From Agrostemma githago (Eukaryota > Streptophyta > Magnoliopsida > Caryophyllales > Caryophyllaceae): a DNA stretch of 64,000 nucleotides. Within the stretch, counting starts at the first letter, position 1. Each line of letters starts with the position of its first letter. The notes beneath the pieces were generated by a model. The model searched no databases. It was not told the origin of the DNA and worked only from the letters and a program-made list of their open reading frames with translations. The DNA lies in assembly GCA_958450325.1 (NCBI GenBank), contig OY288251.1, positions 63,195,666 through 63,259,665 of the forward strand, given 5' to 3'. Positions 22,033 through 32,350 of the stretch are shown piece by piece. Made by a program: the position numbers and the translations under genes.

Positions 22033-25000
22033 GATCGGTTCACACACCATGGTTAGCTTTGAGATGAACCTACTGATGTATTGGACTTTTCCGAGAAACC
22101 CTCTTATCTCTTTTTCGGTTTTAGGGGGCTGCATCTCGGTGATGGCTTTGATTTTGGCTGGATCGACCTCTATACCTCGTTGGCTGAGGATATGACTCAG
22201 TAATTTGCCAGATGTTACCCCGAAACTGCATTTCTGAGGGTTTAGCCTCATGTTGTATTTGCGTAATCGGGCGAAGAACTTTCTCAGGGCGGTGATGTGA
22301 CCGTCTCTGTCTTTGGATTTGACGATCATGTCGTCCACATAGACTTCCACTTCCTTATGCATCATGTCATGCAATAAAGTCGTGGCGGTTCGTTGGTAGG
22401 TGGCCCCGGCATTGATGAGACCAAATGGCATAACTGTATAGCAATAAGTACCCCAAGGTGTAATGAAGGTGGTCTTATCCATATCTTCTTCTGCCATTTT
22501 TATCTGATTATACCCCGCATACCCGTCCATAAATGATAGAAGGGCATGATCTGCTGTGTTGTCCACCAGTATATCGATGTGTGGCAAAGGGAAATCGTCT
22601 TTCGGGCTTGCTTTGTTAAGATCCCGAAAGTCTACACAGACACGAACCTTACCATCCTTTTTAGGGACTGGCACTATGTTTGCAACCCAATCTGGATACT
22701 CAGAGACTCGTATGAACCTAGCTTTGAATTGCTTATCGACTTCCTCCTTGACCTTGAGGGACCATTCGGGCCTCATGCGTCGGAGTTTTTGTTTAACCGG
22801 CTTGAACCCTTTCTTGATCGGTATATGGTGCTCGGCTATTTCGCGATCAATCCCCGGCATGTCCTTGTAGGACCATGCGAAGACGTCTTTGAATTCTTGA
22901 AGGAGAACTATGAATTGTTGTTTCTCCTCGGGATCTAAGGATAGTCCTATCTTAAGCATCTGAGGTTCTAAGGTTGTTCCCACGTTGATGGATTCGGTTT
23001 CTTCGATTATCGGATTGCGGGATTCCCTTTGCTCTAGTTGCTCGATCAGATGTGGAGGTAAGGATACCTGTTCGTCGGGCTTCTCAATGTCATTGCACAT
23101 AAAATTTTTGAAATTGAGAAAGTTTTGAAAATGAGACAAGTCGTAAGCAGAACGGTTGTTATTATTGATCATAAATTGGGAAAAGAGCTCGAAAAGAGCT
23201 GCCATCTGATCACTAGTCAGTGGCGGGATAGACAGGGTGCCCGGGACAGACCCCGAGACACCAGGAATGGCTAAAGGGAGCGGGGGAGTTACAGGATTGA
23301 CCCTAGCACCAGACTCACTAGACTCAATCTTAGACTCTGACTCAGACTCCGACTCCGACTCGGACTCAGATTCTGGCATTTCTCCTTCCCCTGTGATCAG
23401 CTTGTAAGTTCTTCCTTGACTGTCAGTCCACTTGACAGTTTTCCTCCAAGCTCTGGTTCCGGACCCGACTTCCGAGATTAGCTTAGATGGGTCAAAGGTG
23501 CGACTGCGGAGAATGAGGCTGACTAGCTCTTCCTTTGGTGTTGGAACCGCGAGTTCTTCTCCAAAAAGTAGCCCTAACGCGGGCTCGGCATTCTTGGCAT
23601 CTTCGGATTGGATGAGAGCGAAGATGTCGTCCGGTATGTAGTTGCAGTCCTGGGCCAAGTGGGTCCCAGGGTATGTGGTGGTAGGCCGATATAGGCCAGT
23701 TTGAATAGTTTCGAACACTGGAGTGACAAAGATAACCTTACTGGTTTCAGTTTGACCCATGTTTTCCGGAGTTAGGGTGTAGCCCAAGCCTGTTTGAGTC
23801 CTCCCATTGTCCAGAACTTCAAGAATTTTTCCTGCAGGGAGATCGGGCCTTGATGTAACCCCTGGTAGAAAGCCCAAATTCTGCAGCATCCGGTCAAGGT
23901 GGACCGTGAAATAAGGGCGGAAGAGATGATCTTCTTCGATGGCCCCTACGAAGTCGAACCCCCATAGATCGGTGCGGCCCGAGGTGTTGCAGTTAGCCAC
24001 GGTCATAGGTGTGGCTTCTAGAGTGATGACGGAGTCATGCAAAGGTAGCTTGATTTTCCGATGCAAAGTGGAGGATACAGCCCTGGTTGCATGGATCCAA
24101 GGTCTTCCTAGAAGAAGATTGAAGGAAGAAGTCACGTCGATCACTTGAAACTCCAGCTCTTTTTCTATCGGGCCGGTTATGATAGTGAGTTTTGTGGCTC
24201 CGGCTACTGACTTTGGACTTCCCTCAAAAGCCTGAATGGTTTGAGCTGTTGGAATATAGTCGGCCTCGGTGATGCCGAGGGCTTTGGCGGTCCTTAAGGG
24301 AAGGACATTGACTGCTAACCCGTCGTCAATTAGGGTCATGAGTAAGTACTTTCCACGGCAGATAACTGTGATGTAGAGGGCCATGTTGTGGGCTGGCCCA
24401 AATGGTGGTAGATCGGCATTGGAGAAGGTAATCAGTGGGCCTTCCTCTATGGATCTTCCTTTTAGGTGAGGTAGGACTGTGGCTACCATTTCAGCCAGAG
24501 TAGCCATGGAGTCAATTTTGACTTGATCGAGGGCCTTAGTGAATGCCTCTCGATGTTCCTGAGAGCTAACTAGGAGTTGCCATATAGAGAGGTCAACTCG
24601 AGTCTTGATTAGCTGCTTTACAAGAGCCTTTTCAGCAGTCGGCTCTTCCGGGGCAGGCTCCACCTTAAGTGGTTCAGCAATGATGAGGGCTTGACTAGTG
24701 GCTAAGGCCTTGGACTTAACCTTCTGAATCTCCTCGGGCGTGATGGGGACAGCTTCCCCTTTGGTGAGGTAGACATCGTCTTCGTCATCGCACCAGATCC
24801 CGTTTATTTGTGGGATAAATGGAGAAATGAGGTGTGAGCAATCCACTACTTCTCCGGAAAAGATGGCGTGAGTGGCTAACGGGTTGTCCTTGTTGTTGGG
24901 CTTACCCCCGGGTAAAGGGATTTTCCCGCTTTCAATAAGGTCTTGGATAAGGTGCTTTAGTTTCCAACATTTCTCGGTATCGTGCCCCTTACCACGATGA

Positions 25001-25413
25001 TAGTGACAGTAGGCCTGGAGGTTGTAGGCCTTAGAGCGACGTTCGACCGGGATATCGGGCGTTGGGCCTATCGGGGTGATCAGGCCTTTTGATGATAGCC
25101 TCTGAAGGGCGTTTTCATAGGTAGTGCCTATGTCAGTGAATACCCGGGGAGTGGTAGTTTTCTGGGATGAGGTATCGAGTGCATTTACCTCGTCGAAAAT
25201 GCTACGAGTGGCGGCAGTAGTAGCGGGCTTGCTTGTTGATGAGCTAGCCCCTTGGTATCCCTTGGTGGAGGCCTTAGTGAGGCTTTCCAATCTTAAGTCA
25301 TCCTCGATTCTCGTTCCCATTTCAGTTAGGACCGCGAAGCTAGGTATGATGGCGTACCGGAGATGGACCCAGTAAGCTGGAAGTAGGTTCTTGACGAAGG
25401 CTTCAACCAGCAC
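22033..25413 (-). pseudogene. Tat gag C-terminus, protease and reverse transcriptase
   Basis: An open minus-strand frame of about 1125 codons before the LINE boundary. It begins after a frameshift from gag. In order: a knuckle-like segment (YCHYHRGKGHDTEKCW), an aspartic-protease region (LMTLIDDGLAVNVLP, with D-D-G in place of the more usual D-S/T-G), a Ser/Glu repeat (SE about seven times) followed by a proline-rich linker, then gypsy reverse transcriptase (VPVPKKDGKVRVCVDFRDLNKA, FMDGYAGYNQI, VMPFGLINAGATYQR, catalytic YVDDMIV, GFLGKVQYISRFI). The frame then reads into LINE sequence at 22032; the true continuation is at 16927. The FMDGYAGYNQI and YVDD motifs are intact. Confidence 0.95.
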
Positions 25414-26045
25414 CTTTCACTGGGCTTATCGACCAGCTTGACACTTTCAGCCCTCCAGCTTTGAAGGTATTTTGTGAATCCTTCCTTAGGTTCCTGGGCC
25501 ATTACCTCCAGGGTGCGCATAGTGGTCTGGATTTCCGTGTTGTCGGCGTAGTTCCGAGCGAATTCCGTTGCCACGTCATCCCAAGTTTTGTATTTCTTGG
25601 AATCGAGCCGGTAGTACCAGGCTCTTGGGTGCTTCTCGAGGGAAGAAGCGAATAGGTGTTTGAACATGTTGGACTTAACCCCTTTAAGGGCCATGAACTC
25701 CTTGAAAGCCCGGATATGGTGGACCGGGTCTTCAGTACCCTCGAACATTGGCAGACCCGTCAGATTGAGATTGGTGGGTAGTTCATCGGTCAGTGGGGTG
25801 TAGATCCTAGCGTTCTCCGTATGGATGGAGCTTTGGGTTGTCAGATGGACTTGTTCTTGCAGTTTGAGAACTGCACTGGCCAATGCGGCTAGAGGCCCGT
25901 CATCTTCGATCGAAGCGTTGGGGGTTCCCTGTTCTACGGCACTAACCCGAGTAATGATGGCGATCTGGTCTTCCCGCATTTTTCTCAATTGGTCTTGCAT
26001 TTGGGCCAACGAGGTGGTCAATTCATCTATGGCTTTTTGCGTCAT
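25326..26045 (-). pseudogene. Tat gag, N-terminal and core part
   Basis: Starts at the ATG at 26043-26045. A coiled-coil-like N-terminus (IDELTTSLAQMQDQLRKMREDQ) is followed by a retrotransposon gag domain (LPMFEGTEDPVHHIRAFKEFM, RAWYYRLDSKKYKTWDDVATEFARNY, EGFTKYLQSWRAE). The frame is lost at about 25415, where the reading switches to the frame that continues at 25413 downwards. The product would form the virus-like particle. The single frameshift might be a mutation or, less likely, a programmed shift; Tat gag and pol are usually in one frame at this place. Confidence 0.9.
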
Positions 26046-27103
26046 GGCTCGAGTGTGGGGTGACCTGTCTGTAAGGGCACCGCGTAATCAGTAACTGACC
26101 CAGATCTTAGAGTCGAAAGTACATCCCGAGCAAGGAAAAGACTAGACTAGAAAAAGACCGGAGACTGACTTCTAAATGGATGACGCGTGAGTGGTGGGCC
26201 TTCCTTAGGATTCGACAGAGTGGGCATAGTCCCGTTCGAAGGAAGGTCTACGTGAGAATTCCCCAGACTTTAGACTCGAGTGTGTAAACGGGCTTTCCTT
26301 TGTAGGAGTTAGTCCTACGAAGGTGGGCCGTGCCTTGACAAGTAAGGCGGACTGGGATGGGGTGGAAACTCGTGATATAAGATCGACGGAGTTTCGACGC
26401 TATAGACTCTTACAACCTATGACAAGACCCGACACTGCTAAATACGGGAAGTCCTAAGAAGAAGAGGGTTTGGAAAAGAGAATTTGGATTTGAAAACCGA
26501 GCAAAAGTCGGATTGGAAGACCCGATTTTTTTGAAAACCGAGAAAGAGGTTATCGGGCCGAGATTTCGGGCTCTTTTTTTTTTGAAAAGGTTTGGACAGC
26601 ATACCGGCTAAAAATAGGCTATTTTGAGTCAAAATCATAAGTCCTAAATTCGGCAGCTTTCCGGGTTTTGAAAAATGGATGGGTTTGAAAAGATGTAAGT
26701 TTTTGAAAAATGACGGTTTTTGAAAAAGACCAAAGAAGATCAGGTAGCATGTAGTCATAGAAACAGTATAACGACGCCATGTATGCTCCTATTCTAAGTC
26801 TCGGTCGGTCAAATAGGGTCTATACCAACAACGATCGCATTCTCGCAAATCAGGACGGACTTCCTAAGCCGAGTTGGTCTTAGAACCTGCCGTAAAACCC
26901 ATGCGAGTTCCGCGATTGAAGTCTTTAGTGCATCCAAGTGGGAATGCACCGTGGTATAGTGGGACGTCGGTCACAAGTAACCGGCCCGGGATAGAACGGG
27001 GTTATGCATGAACCATTGAACTAAAACGTGTACATTACTAATCGAACGATTTCTTTTCGAGTCTCACCCTGAGGATGCCGATGGTAAGTGACACATCAGT
27101 TAA
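26046..27103 (-). other. Tat 5' untranslated leader
   Basis: About 1.06 kb between the primer-binding site and gag. It has no supported ORF. T/A- and G-rich stretches around 26460-26740 contain repeated 'tttgaaaa' words. A long leader is usual for Tat elements. Confidence 0.7.
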
Positions 27104-27121
27104 TCCCCAGCGGAGTCGCCA
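27104..27121 (-). promoter_or_regulatory. Primer-binding site
   Basis: On the minus strand TGGCGACTCCGCTGGGGA lies three bases inside the 5' LTR. TGG at the start pairs with the CCA end of a tRNA. From memory this form resembles the tRNA-Arg-type site reported for Tat/Ogre elements; I cannot check it against a tRNA set. Confidence 0.85.
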
Positions 27122-27124
27122 AAT

Positions 27125-29620
27125 TGTGGACATGACATAGGTCCACCCCGACGCGGCGAAGCGCGGGTTTTGGGGAGGCGATAGAATTTCCATATGAGAT
27201 GGATCGAATTGAATTTTAAATCGAAGTAGGAGTCGCCACCGAATTTTATGGTTATTCGGAACCATTCGAACCCACTCTATGTCGTAGTGGGCCATACTTA
27301 AAGCCTGGCTCATTTCCGATGTCAGAGTTTATTGGGTTCGTCCCTTTGCATTACGATATCGATGCCGACTGAAGCGGTTAATCGTATATTGAATGACTCT
27401 CGTTGCCAATGGTTTCGGACATCCGGAAACCACGGTTCTGAGTAAGGGGTGAGGGTACGTGTTGGGAAGTTCAGCGAGAACACCCAACCCCGCCCGCACT
27501 TAGCGGCCTTTACTAAGATATCGTTCGGTTTTGTGTACACGCGTTAGTTCGACAATAGAAATGATATACAGAGATTATTTTCCTAAGACATGTGAGGAAA
27601 AATACATAAATGGGTTGCTAAGTCGTTTAATGCATGTTAAACTAATAACGTCAAAGTTATTTTAGCATGTGAAGTTCGTTTTAGTCTAATAAAACGATAA
27701 AAACAGAATATGGGAATAAGATGCTACAAACACGAGAAAACGAGTTAGTAACGATGAATAATAATATAGGAAAGAAATATGAAATCGAGAAAATAAATAT
27801 TAATCGAAATCTAAAAAAATATAGTTTAAAACGTTGTTTTGTATAAAAAACGATGTTCGAGAAAAAATAAAAAAAACGAGAAAGACGTGTTTGGGCCGTG
27901 AGCCGCGCGACTCGTCCGAGACTCATGCGGGTCGCGTGGCGGCCTGATTTCGACAACGGTTTTCGGAATTTTTTTTGATTAAATCGCGTACGAATATCGC
28001 ATAACTCGTACTCGACTTAATATTCTCGATATTCGTTATATTCGATAGTTGATTATCAAATATTTAGAATAGTTTTGGAAAAGATATAAATTTAAAAATC
28101 GTCTCGTAAAATAATAAAAAATAAACGAACGAAAAACTAAAAAAATAGAACCGGATGAGACTCGTGCGCGAGTCGCCTGGACCGGGCGCGACTCGCGTAC
28201 GGGTCTGATTTTTATTTATTTTTGTTCGAAAATTGTTAACTTTATAAATCGCGTACAAATATGAATTAATCTATACTCGGTTTATATTTTCGATATTCGT
28301 CGTATTCGATATTCGATTATGAAATCGATATCGAATGGTCGGAATGACTTTAACGAAGAAAAATATAATGAAATCGTCGAAATCTTAATATAATTCTTTT
28401 CGATACGATATTCGATTATATAAAATCGGTATCATATTTTAAGAATATTTGATGAAAATAGTTTTTAGTAGTATCGATATTAAAAAAAATAAAAGAAGAC
28501 CGACGAGAGACCCATAAAAAAACGAGAAGAAGGGAAGAGAAAAGAGAAGAGACGGGTTTGATTTACACCCTCAACCTACATGCTTTGTGTTCTCGGTATA
28601 AGGCTCGTTGGACGGTGGCTTAGGCACGGGAGCGTCGAGATGATGCGGGTGAGTTTAAGGTGTCGGTTTTTGGAGGTTTGGGACGCCGGGTTTGGACGTG
28701 CGGACAAGGCTCCGAGGCTTCGGGAAAAGTGTCGGGATTCGCTAACTATCGGATTGGTGTATGAACCGTGTTATAAGGTTATTTTTTCGGTGTGATGGGT
28801 GTGTAAAAACCGTGTATGTTGGCTAAAAAAACGTTGTAATTGATGTCTGTTTTGTGTTGGACGGGAGGTCCTATTTATAGGGAGTTTCCGACCTTGGTTT
28901 AGGAGAGTTTGAATACCGCTTAGGATAGGAAACGTAGGAGTTCGAGGGAAATAAGAATTCCGCTTTCTTGGCCAAGAAGAAAGGGAAACACGACTGACTT
29001 GAAGGTGTATTGGCCGAGTGTTTTACACTCGGTCAAGTGTTCGAATCGGTTTTTGAATAGGATTCCTGTTCGAGCTAGAATTACCGCTTGAGTAAGAAGC
29101 TGAGGAGAACGAGGATTCCGTTTTCTTGTGAGGGAAGAAAAGAGGAAAAACCGGCTGGTTGTGCATTACTCGGCCGAGTGTTTGCACTCGGTTGAGTGTC
29201 TGAGTCGGTCCTCGGATAGAATTCCTACTCGAGATCGAATTCTACCTTAAACGAAATTGTTTATTATTTTGTATGGCTGATTCTTGTAGTATCCGAGTTC
29301 AAACCGGATTGGTGGGGTGACACGGCAGATTTTATGCCTCGAAAATATCTTTGACCGGGTTTTGACTCGGTCGCTAAAAGACGATTTTACCCCTGGTGAC
29401 GGTTTCGACCCAAATTAGTGTCATTTGACTCGAAATGACCCAGTGGGCCTGGATTAGAGGTTGGTTTTGTGAGACTTGTACTCCTTAAAATGTCTAAACC
29501 AAATATCCATAATTACAAGCCCATATCCGAGTCTATCAAAGCACGTTTATGTCCTATCATCATCGGGTGTTTGGCGGGAACTACTATAGACACCTGGCGG
29601 TCAAAATGTGGGTGTCTACA
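27125..29620 (-). repeat. 5' LTR of the Tat element
   Basis: 2496 bp, TGTGGACATGACATAGG...GGGTGTCTACA, nearly identical to 9313-11885. It lacks about 75 bp near 28352 (the join 'gactttaacgaag'), probably a deletion after or during insertion. Confidence 0.96.
28871..28880 (-). promoter_or_regulatory. TATA box of the Tat promoter
   Basis: CTATAAATAG on the minus strand, about 740 bp from the element's 5' edge. Upstream (29020-29190) lie the inverted words 'ggccgagtg', 'cactcggtcaagtg' and 'actcggccgagtg', the counterparts of the palindromes seen in the LTR at 1-2496. Confidence 0.7.
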
Positions 29621-30091
29621 ATCTTAAACACAAGGGTCTCACTCAATTGAATACCCGAGTCACGAATCTGCAAATTCTCGTTATTCTTCGAGTACAAAAC
29701 CTAGAAACTCTGATCAAAGTTAGGGTTTTGGGAGGTTTTAAACCAATTCTCAAAAGAAGAAGTGATTTAGTGTGAATCTGAACATGGCTTATTGATGCAT
29801 ATTGCGTCGATAGGGGAAACACAAGTAGAAGAATGAAGTAGGGGGGTAAAAGAGAAGGAAGTAGAAGAACGACGAAGACGAAGAAGAACAATTAATTAGG
29901 GTTTAAAGTGGGAGTGAAATGGAGGCCGCGTTTGAACCGTTCATCTTAGGCCAAATATGTAATACATAGAGCTTTATTAAAATATTTGAACGTTTTTTGT
30001 AATTAATTAATGAAATAATGAGATAAAAAACTGGACGCTTATAGAAGTGTAGACCTTAAAGTGTCAAGAATACAAGGGTTTTGTTGTAGTG
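29621..30091. other. CACTA right part with a captured leader-like segment and terminus
   Basis: 29621-29625 is the ATCTT duplication. On the minus strand 29630-29960 looks like a plant 5' UTR: a C/T-rich leader ('cttcttcgtcttcgtcgttc'), 'aaaaccctaact' (telo-box-like, near 29722) and 'aaaccctaat' (near 29900). This suggests a captured host promoter or leader. From 29990 to 30091 are CACTA subterminal words and the inverted terminus ending TTGTTGTAGTG. Confidence 0.6.
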
Positions 30092-30955
30092 GTTCTTTCC
30101 TCTTCTTCTCTAGCGTCATTCCACTTGGCCCAATCTTTCGTAATCTCCCACATATGCTCAAGTGTGAAATGTTTTCCGTTTTTTAGTTTGGACCATTCTT
30201 CACGTGCAGCTTGTTTCTTTTGGTCATCAGACCAACCACTAAGGTATTGGTTGTGAATACGGGTGAATATCTCATTAAATTCATTTATCTCTGTCTGAGC
30301 TCTATGGTAACGAGCCTTGCACTGTTGTAGTGTTCTACCACTACTTTTGCTGTATTTGTTAAAGTAATCAGTGACTCTTTTCCAAAATGCTCCGTCCTTC
30401 TGATTGTTACCTACACTTGGATCTGTGGATATCGTCACCCATGCTTCAGCAAGTGCTTTCTCTTCAGATATTGACCATCTTTTTTTACCACCACCACCAT
30501 CATGTTCAACTTTGATACTATCTAAACCTTCTTGCGTAGAAGGCTGGAACTGGTGAATCTGAGTCTTCGCATGAAATATTATCTCCAGGACTTAATATTG
30601 GCCTTGTCTTCGTAGTACTTGAACCTGGGCTATAGTTGTAGGTCATCCCAGTTGTAGGTACAGTAGGTGGGCACCAAGGTGGTTGTTGCCAATTTGGTTG
30701 AGGCGTATTTGGGTAATTTGGTGGTAGCGTATTTGGGTAATTCGGTGGTGGCATATTTGGATAATTCGGTGGCGGCATATTTGTGTAATTTGGTGGTGGC
30801 ATATTTGAGTAATTTGGTGGTGGCATATTTGGGTAGCCATAAAATTGTGGGTATGGATGATTGAAATAATTTGGTTAATTTGCCATATTTTCTTGAGTTT
30901 CTGGATTGGTATTATTCAATAAATTACTGAATGATCCTCTCCAATTCGGCTCCAT
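30092..30955 (-). pseudogene. PIF/Harbinger Myb/SANT-like ORF1, 5' and core part, broken
   Basis: This is the DNA-binding partner that delivers the transposase to the TIRs. It starts at the ATG at 30953-30955 (MEPNWRGSF). There is an in-frame TAA at 30875-30877 (probably from CAA), then a repeat of PPPNY-x-N units, a frameshift near 30540, and the Myb/SANT-like trihelix domain (KRWSISEEKALAEAW, FWKRVTDYFNKY, RTLQQCKARYHRAQTEINEF, AREEWSKLKNGKHFTLEHMW), of the type often annotated as 'glutathione S-transferase T3-like' or NAM-associated. The CACTA element cuts it after EEEER; the C-terminus is at 5637-5300. Confidence 0.9.
30700..30835 (-). repeat. 24-bp minisatellite coding for PPPNY-type repeats
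   Basis: About six units of a 24-bp repeat close to 'gtaatttggtggtggcatat' plus 4 bases, translating on the minus strand as NMPPPNYx with Ser, Thr or Pro in the variable position. It lies in the low-complexity N-terminus of the Myb-like protein. Confidence 0.85.
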
Positions 30956-31009
30956 GATTGTAATATTTTACTAGTTAATTTCAGTGAAGTAAGTTGTTAG
31001 GAAATATGT

Positions 31010-31281
31010 TAATAGAGAGCATGGCTATATATAATATATAAAATCTTATCTTACTAGAATCTTATCTGAAATCTGGAATCTTATCCGAAATCCTTATCAT
31101 ATCTAAATCTTATCTGAAATCCATATCTGATCCGAAATCCTTTTCATATCTTAAACTCATATCTTATCAGAAATCGTTGTCATGTGTAAAAATTAATAAA
31201 TCTCTTACCATATCTTATCCGATATCTTATTTAATAAATTATTTTTCTGAAAAGTAGAGTTGTCATATCTCATTTTCGAAT
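31010..31281. promoter_or_regulatory. Harbinger shared upstream module (ORF1 side)
   Basis: Contains repeated 'aatcttatcygaaatc' words and 'tatcttatttaataaattat...aaagtagagttgtcat', matching 4690-4980 upstream of the transposase gene. It separates the minus-strand Myb-like gene from the plus-strand third ORF, so it may act as a bidirectional promoter. Confidence 0.65.
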
Positions 31282-31501
31282 ATGTATTGTCTTTATCAAC
31301 TTTACGTCAGTAGTGTGTAGTCACATCTGTTCTAATATGTATTGTCTTTATCAACTTTACGTCAGTAGTGTGTAGTCACATCTGTTCTAATATGTATTGT
31401 CTTTATCAACTTTACGTCAGTAGTGTGTAGTCACATCTGTTCTAATATGTATTGTCTTTATCAACTTTACGTCAGTAGTGTGTAGTCACATCTGTTCTAA
31501 T
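31282..31501. repeat. Four perfect 55-bp tandem repeats
   Basis: Units at 31282-31336, 31337-31391, 31392-31446 and 31447-31501 appear identical ('atgtattgtctttatcaact', then 'ttacgtcagtagtgtgtagt', then 'cacatctgttctaat'). A diverged form of the unit occurs in the 123-bp repeat at 4843-5088. The identity of the copies points to recent expansion. Confidence 0.95.
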
Positions 31502-31627
31502 ATATCTTATCTCCAAAATTATTTACCTGAACAGGGGAATTGTCATATCTTATTTTTGAATATGTATGGTCTTGTTTAAGACAGAGAAATTCGTAAAAAA
31601 AAAACAACAGCTAATTTTTTTATTTCT

Positions 31628-31635
31628 CTATATAA
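31628..31635 (+). promoter_or_regulatory. TATA box of the third Harbinger ORF
   Basis: 'ctatataa' lies about 125 bp before the ATG at 31755 and is followed by an A/C-rich leader typical of plant 5' UTRs ('caaacaactctcatccaacc'). Confidence 0.6.
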
Positions 31636-31754
31636 CTTGATATTTTCTTCAAAAAAGTTTCAAACAACTCTCATCCAACCAACTCTCACTCAAACAAATT
31701 TTATCCTAAAATTTCAAACATCAAACACCTCTCACTAAATCAAGTACCGTAAAA

Positions 31755-32350
31755 ATGACTTATTGGGATGATGAAGTTAGAAGGTTTCAAAGAGATATTG
31801 ACTCCATCAAGAATCATACTCCAAATTTCATCACCCGTCTCAACACGATAATGCCGGAATCGGTGTACATGAATATGTTAAACTGTACACCCCCATTAAC
31901 AATGTTGGGTCCATCATATCTGGAAATGCAGCAGCGGTTTTCACCCCCCCAGTTTTGAACAATGCAACTATAGGTAATATATACTACATTATTCATTTAA
32001 TTATTCACTGTACAATATTATATTTTAATTTAATACTCGTACAACATTTTTTATTACATTTTGCATATTCGTTTCTATTAAAAGGTAATGAGCATCATAT
32101 GTTGCGGAAAGAAGTCGTAGAAATCATTCGTAGATTGTTCAATGTCATGAAATTTGAACCGTTATACGATCTGTTGTCTGAGAATGGGCGATTTTTCATT
32201 CCACGCGACTGTCTTCATTTTTGTGACGTGTACGATGAAGTTACCATGGAGGAAGAACTAGAATTTCTACATGCTCAAGAACAACCAGCTGAACGCCTTA
32301 ACTTTTCTTCTGACGATGATACTTCATCTGATGACAATAACTCCTACTAA
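31755..32350 (+). pseudogene. Third ORF of the Harbinger element, small acidic protein, unknown
   Basis: I do not recognise it. ATG at 31755 after a TATA box and leader. Exon 1 (31755-31973) begins MTYWDDEVRRFQRDID. A one-base slip in the C-run at about 31943-31949 ends the frame early; the other frame continues to a donor at 31974. A GT-AG intron (31974-32084, AT-rich, 111 bp) joins in phase to exon 2 (32085-32350), which reads RKEVVEIIRRLFNVMKFEPLYDLLSENGRFFIPRDCLHF and ends with an acidic Ser/Asp tail (SSDDDTSSDDNNSY). It is divergent from the Myb-like gene and inside the TIRs. It may be an accessory transposon protein or a captured host fragment. Confidence 0.6.

Larger units (their letters stand above)
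9313..29620 (-). mobile_element. Ty3/gypsy Tat-lineage LTR retrotransposon (minus strand), LINE inserted
   Basis: Two long LTRs (9313-11885 and 27125-29620), both TGT...ACA, are flanked by the exact duplication ATCTT. On the minus strand the order is 5' LTR, primer-binding site (27104-27121), leader, gag, protease, reverse transcriptase, [LINE], RNase H, a second archaeal-type RNase H, integrase, then an antisense ORF and the polypurine tract. The dual RNase H, long LTRs and antisense plant-mobile-domain ORF place it in the Tat (Ogre/Retand-like) clade. By eye the LTRs differ at roughly 20 positions plus one deletion of about 75 bp, so insertion is recent, yet gag and integrase carry frameshifts. 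It probably moved using proteins from another copy. Confidence 0.96.
5638..30091. mobile_element. CACTA (En/Spm-like) element, non-autonomous, hosting the Tat element
   Basis: The left end is CACTACTACAAAT (5638) and the right end is TTTTGTTGTAGTG (to 30091), an inverted pair starting with CACTA. Both subterminal regions contain many short words such as 'gacgctttta' and 'agtgtcaa' in both orientations, as expected for TNPA-type binding sites. Excluding the Tat insertion the element is about 4.1 kb. No TNPD or TNPA coding region is seen, so it is non-autonomous. The flanking triplets (ttg at 5635-5637, gtt at 30092-30094) are not an exact duplication, a weakness of the call, but the element plainly interrupts the Harbinger Myb-like gene. 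Confidence 0.82.

Noticed and set aside
22546..22938. 130-codon plus-strand ORF opposite the reverse transcriptase
   Set aside because: It mirrors the conserved minus-strand reverse transcriptase and has no domain of its own.
5635..30094. Exact 3-bp target duplication for the CACTA element
   Set aside because: The flanks are ttg and gtt, which do not match, so I call the element on termini and the split gene only.
30643..30864. Repetitive ORFs in other frames over the 24-bp minisatellite
   Set aside because: A 24-bp repeat keeps all frames open; only the PPPNY frame continues into the Myb-like gene.
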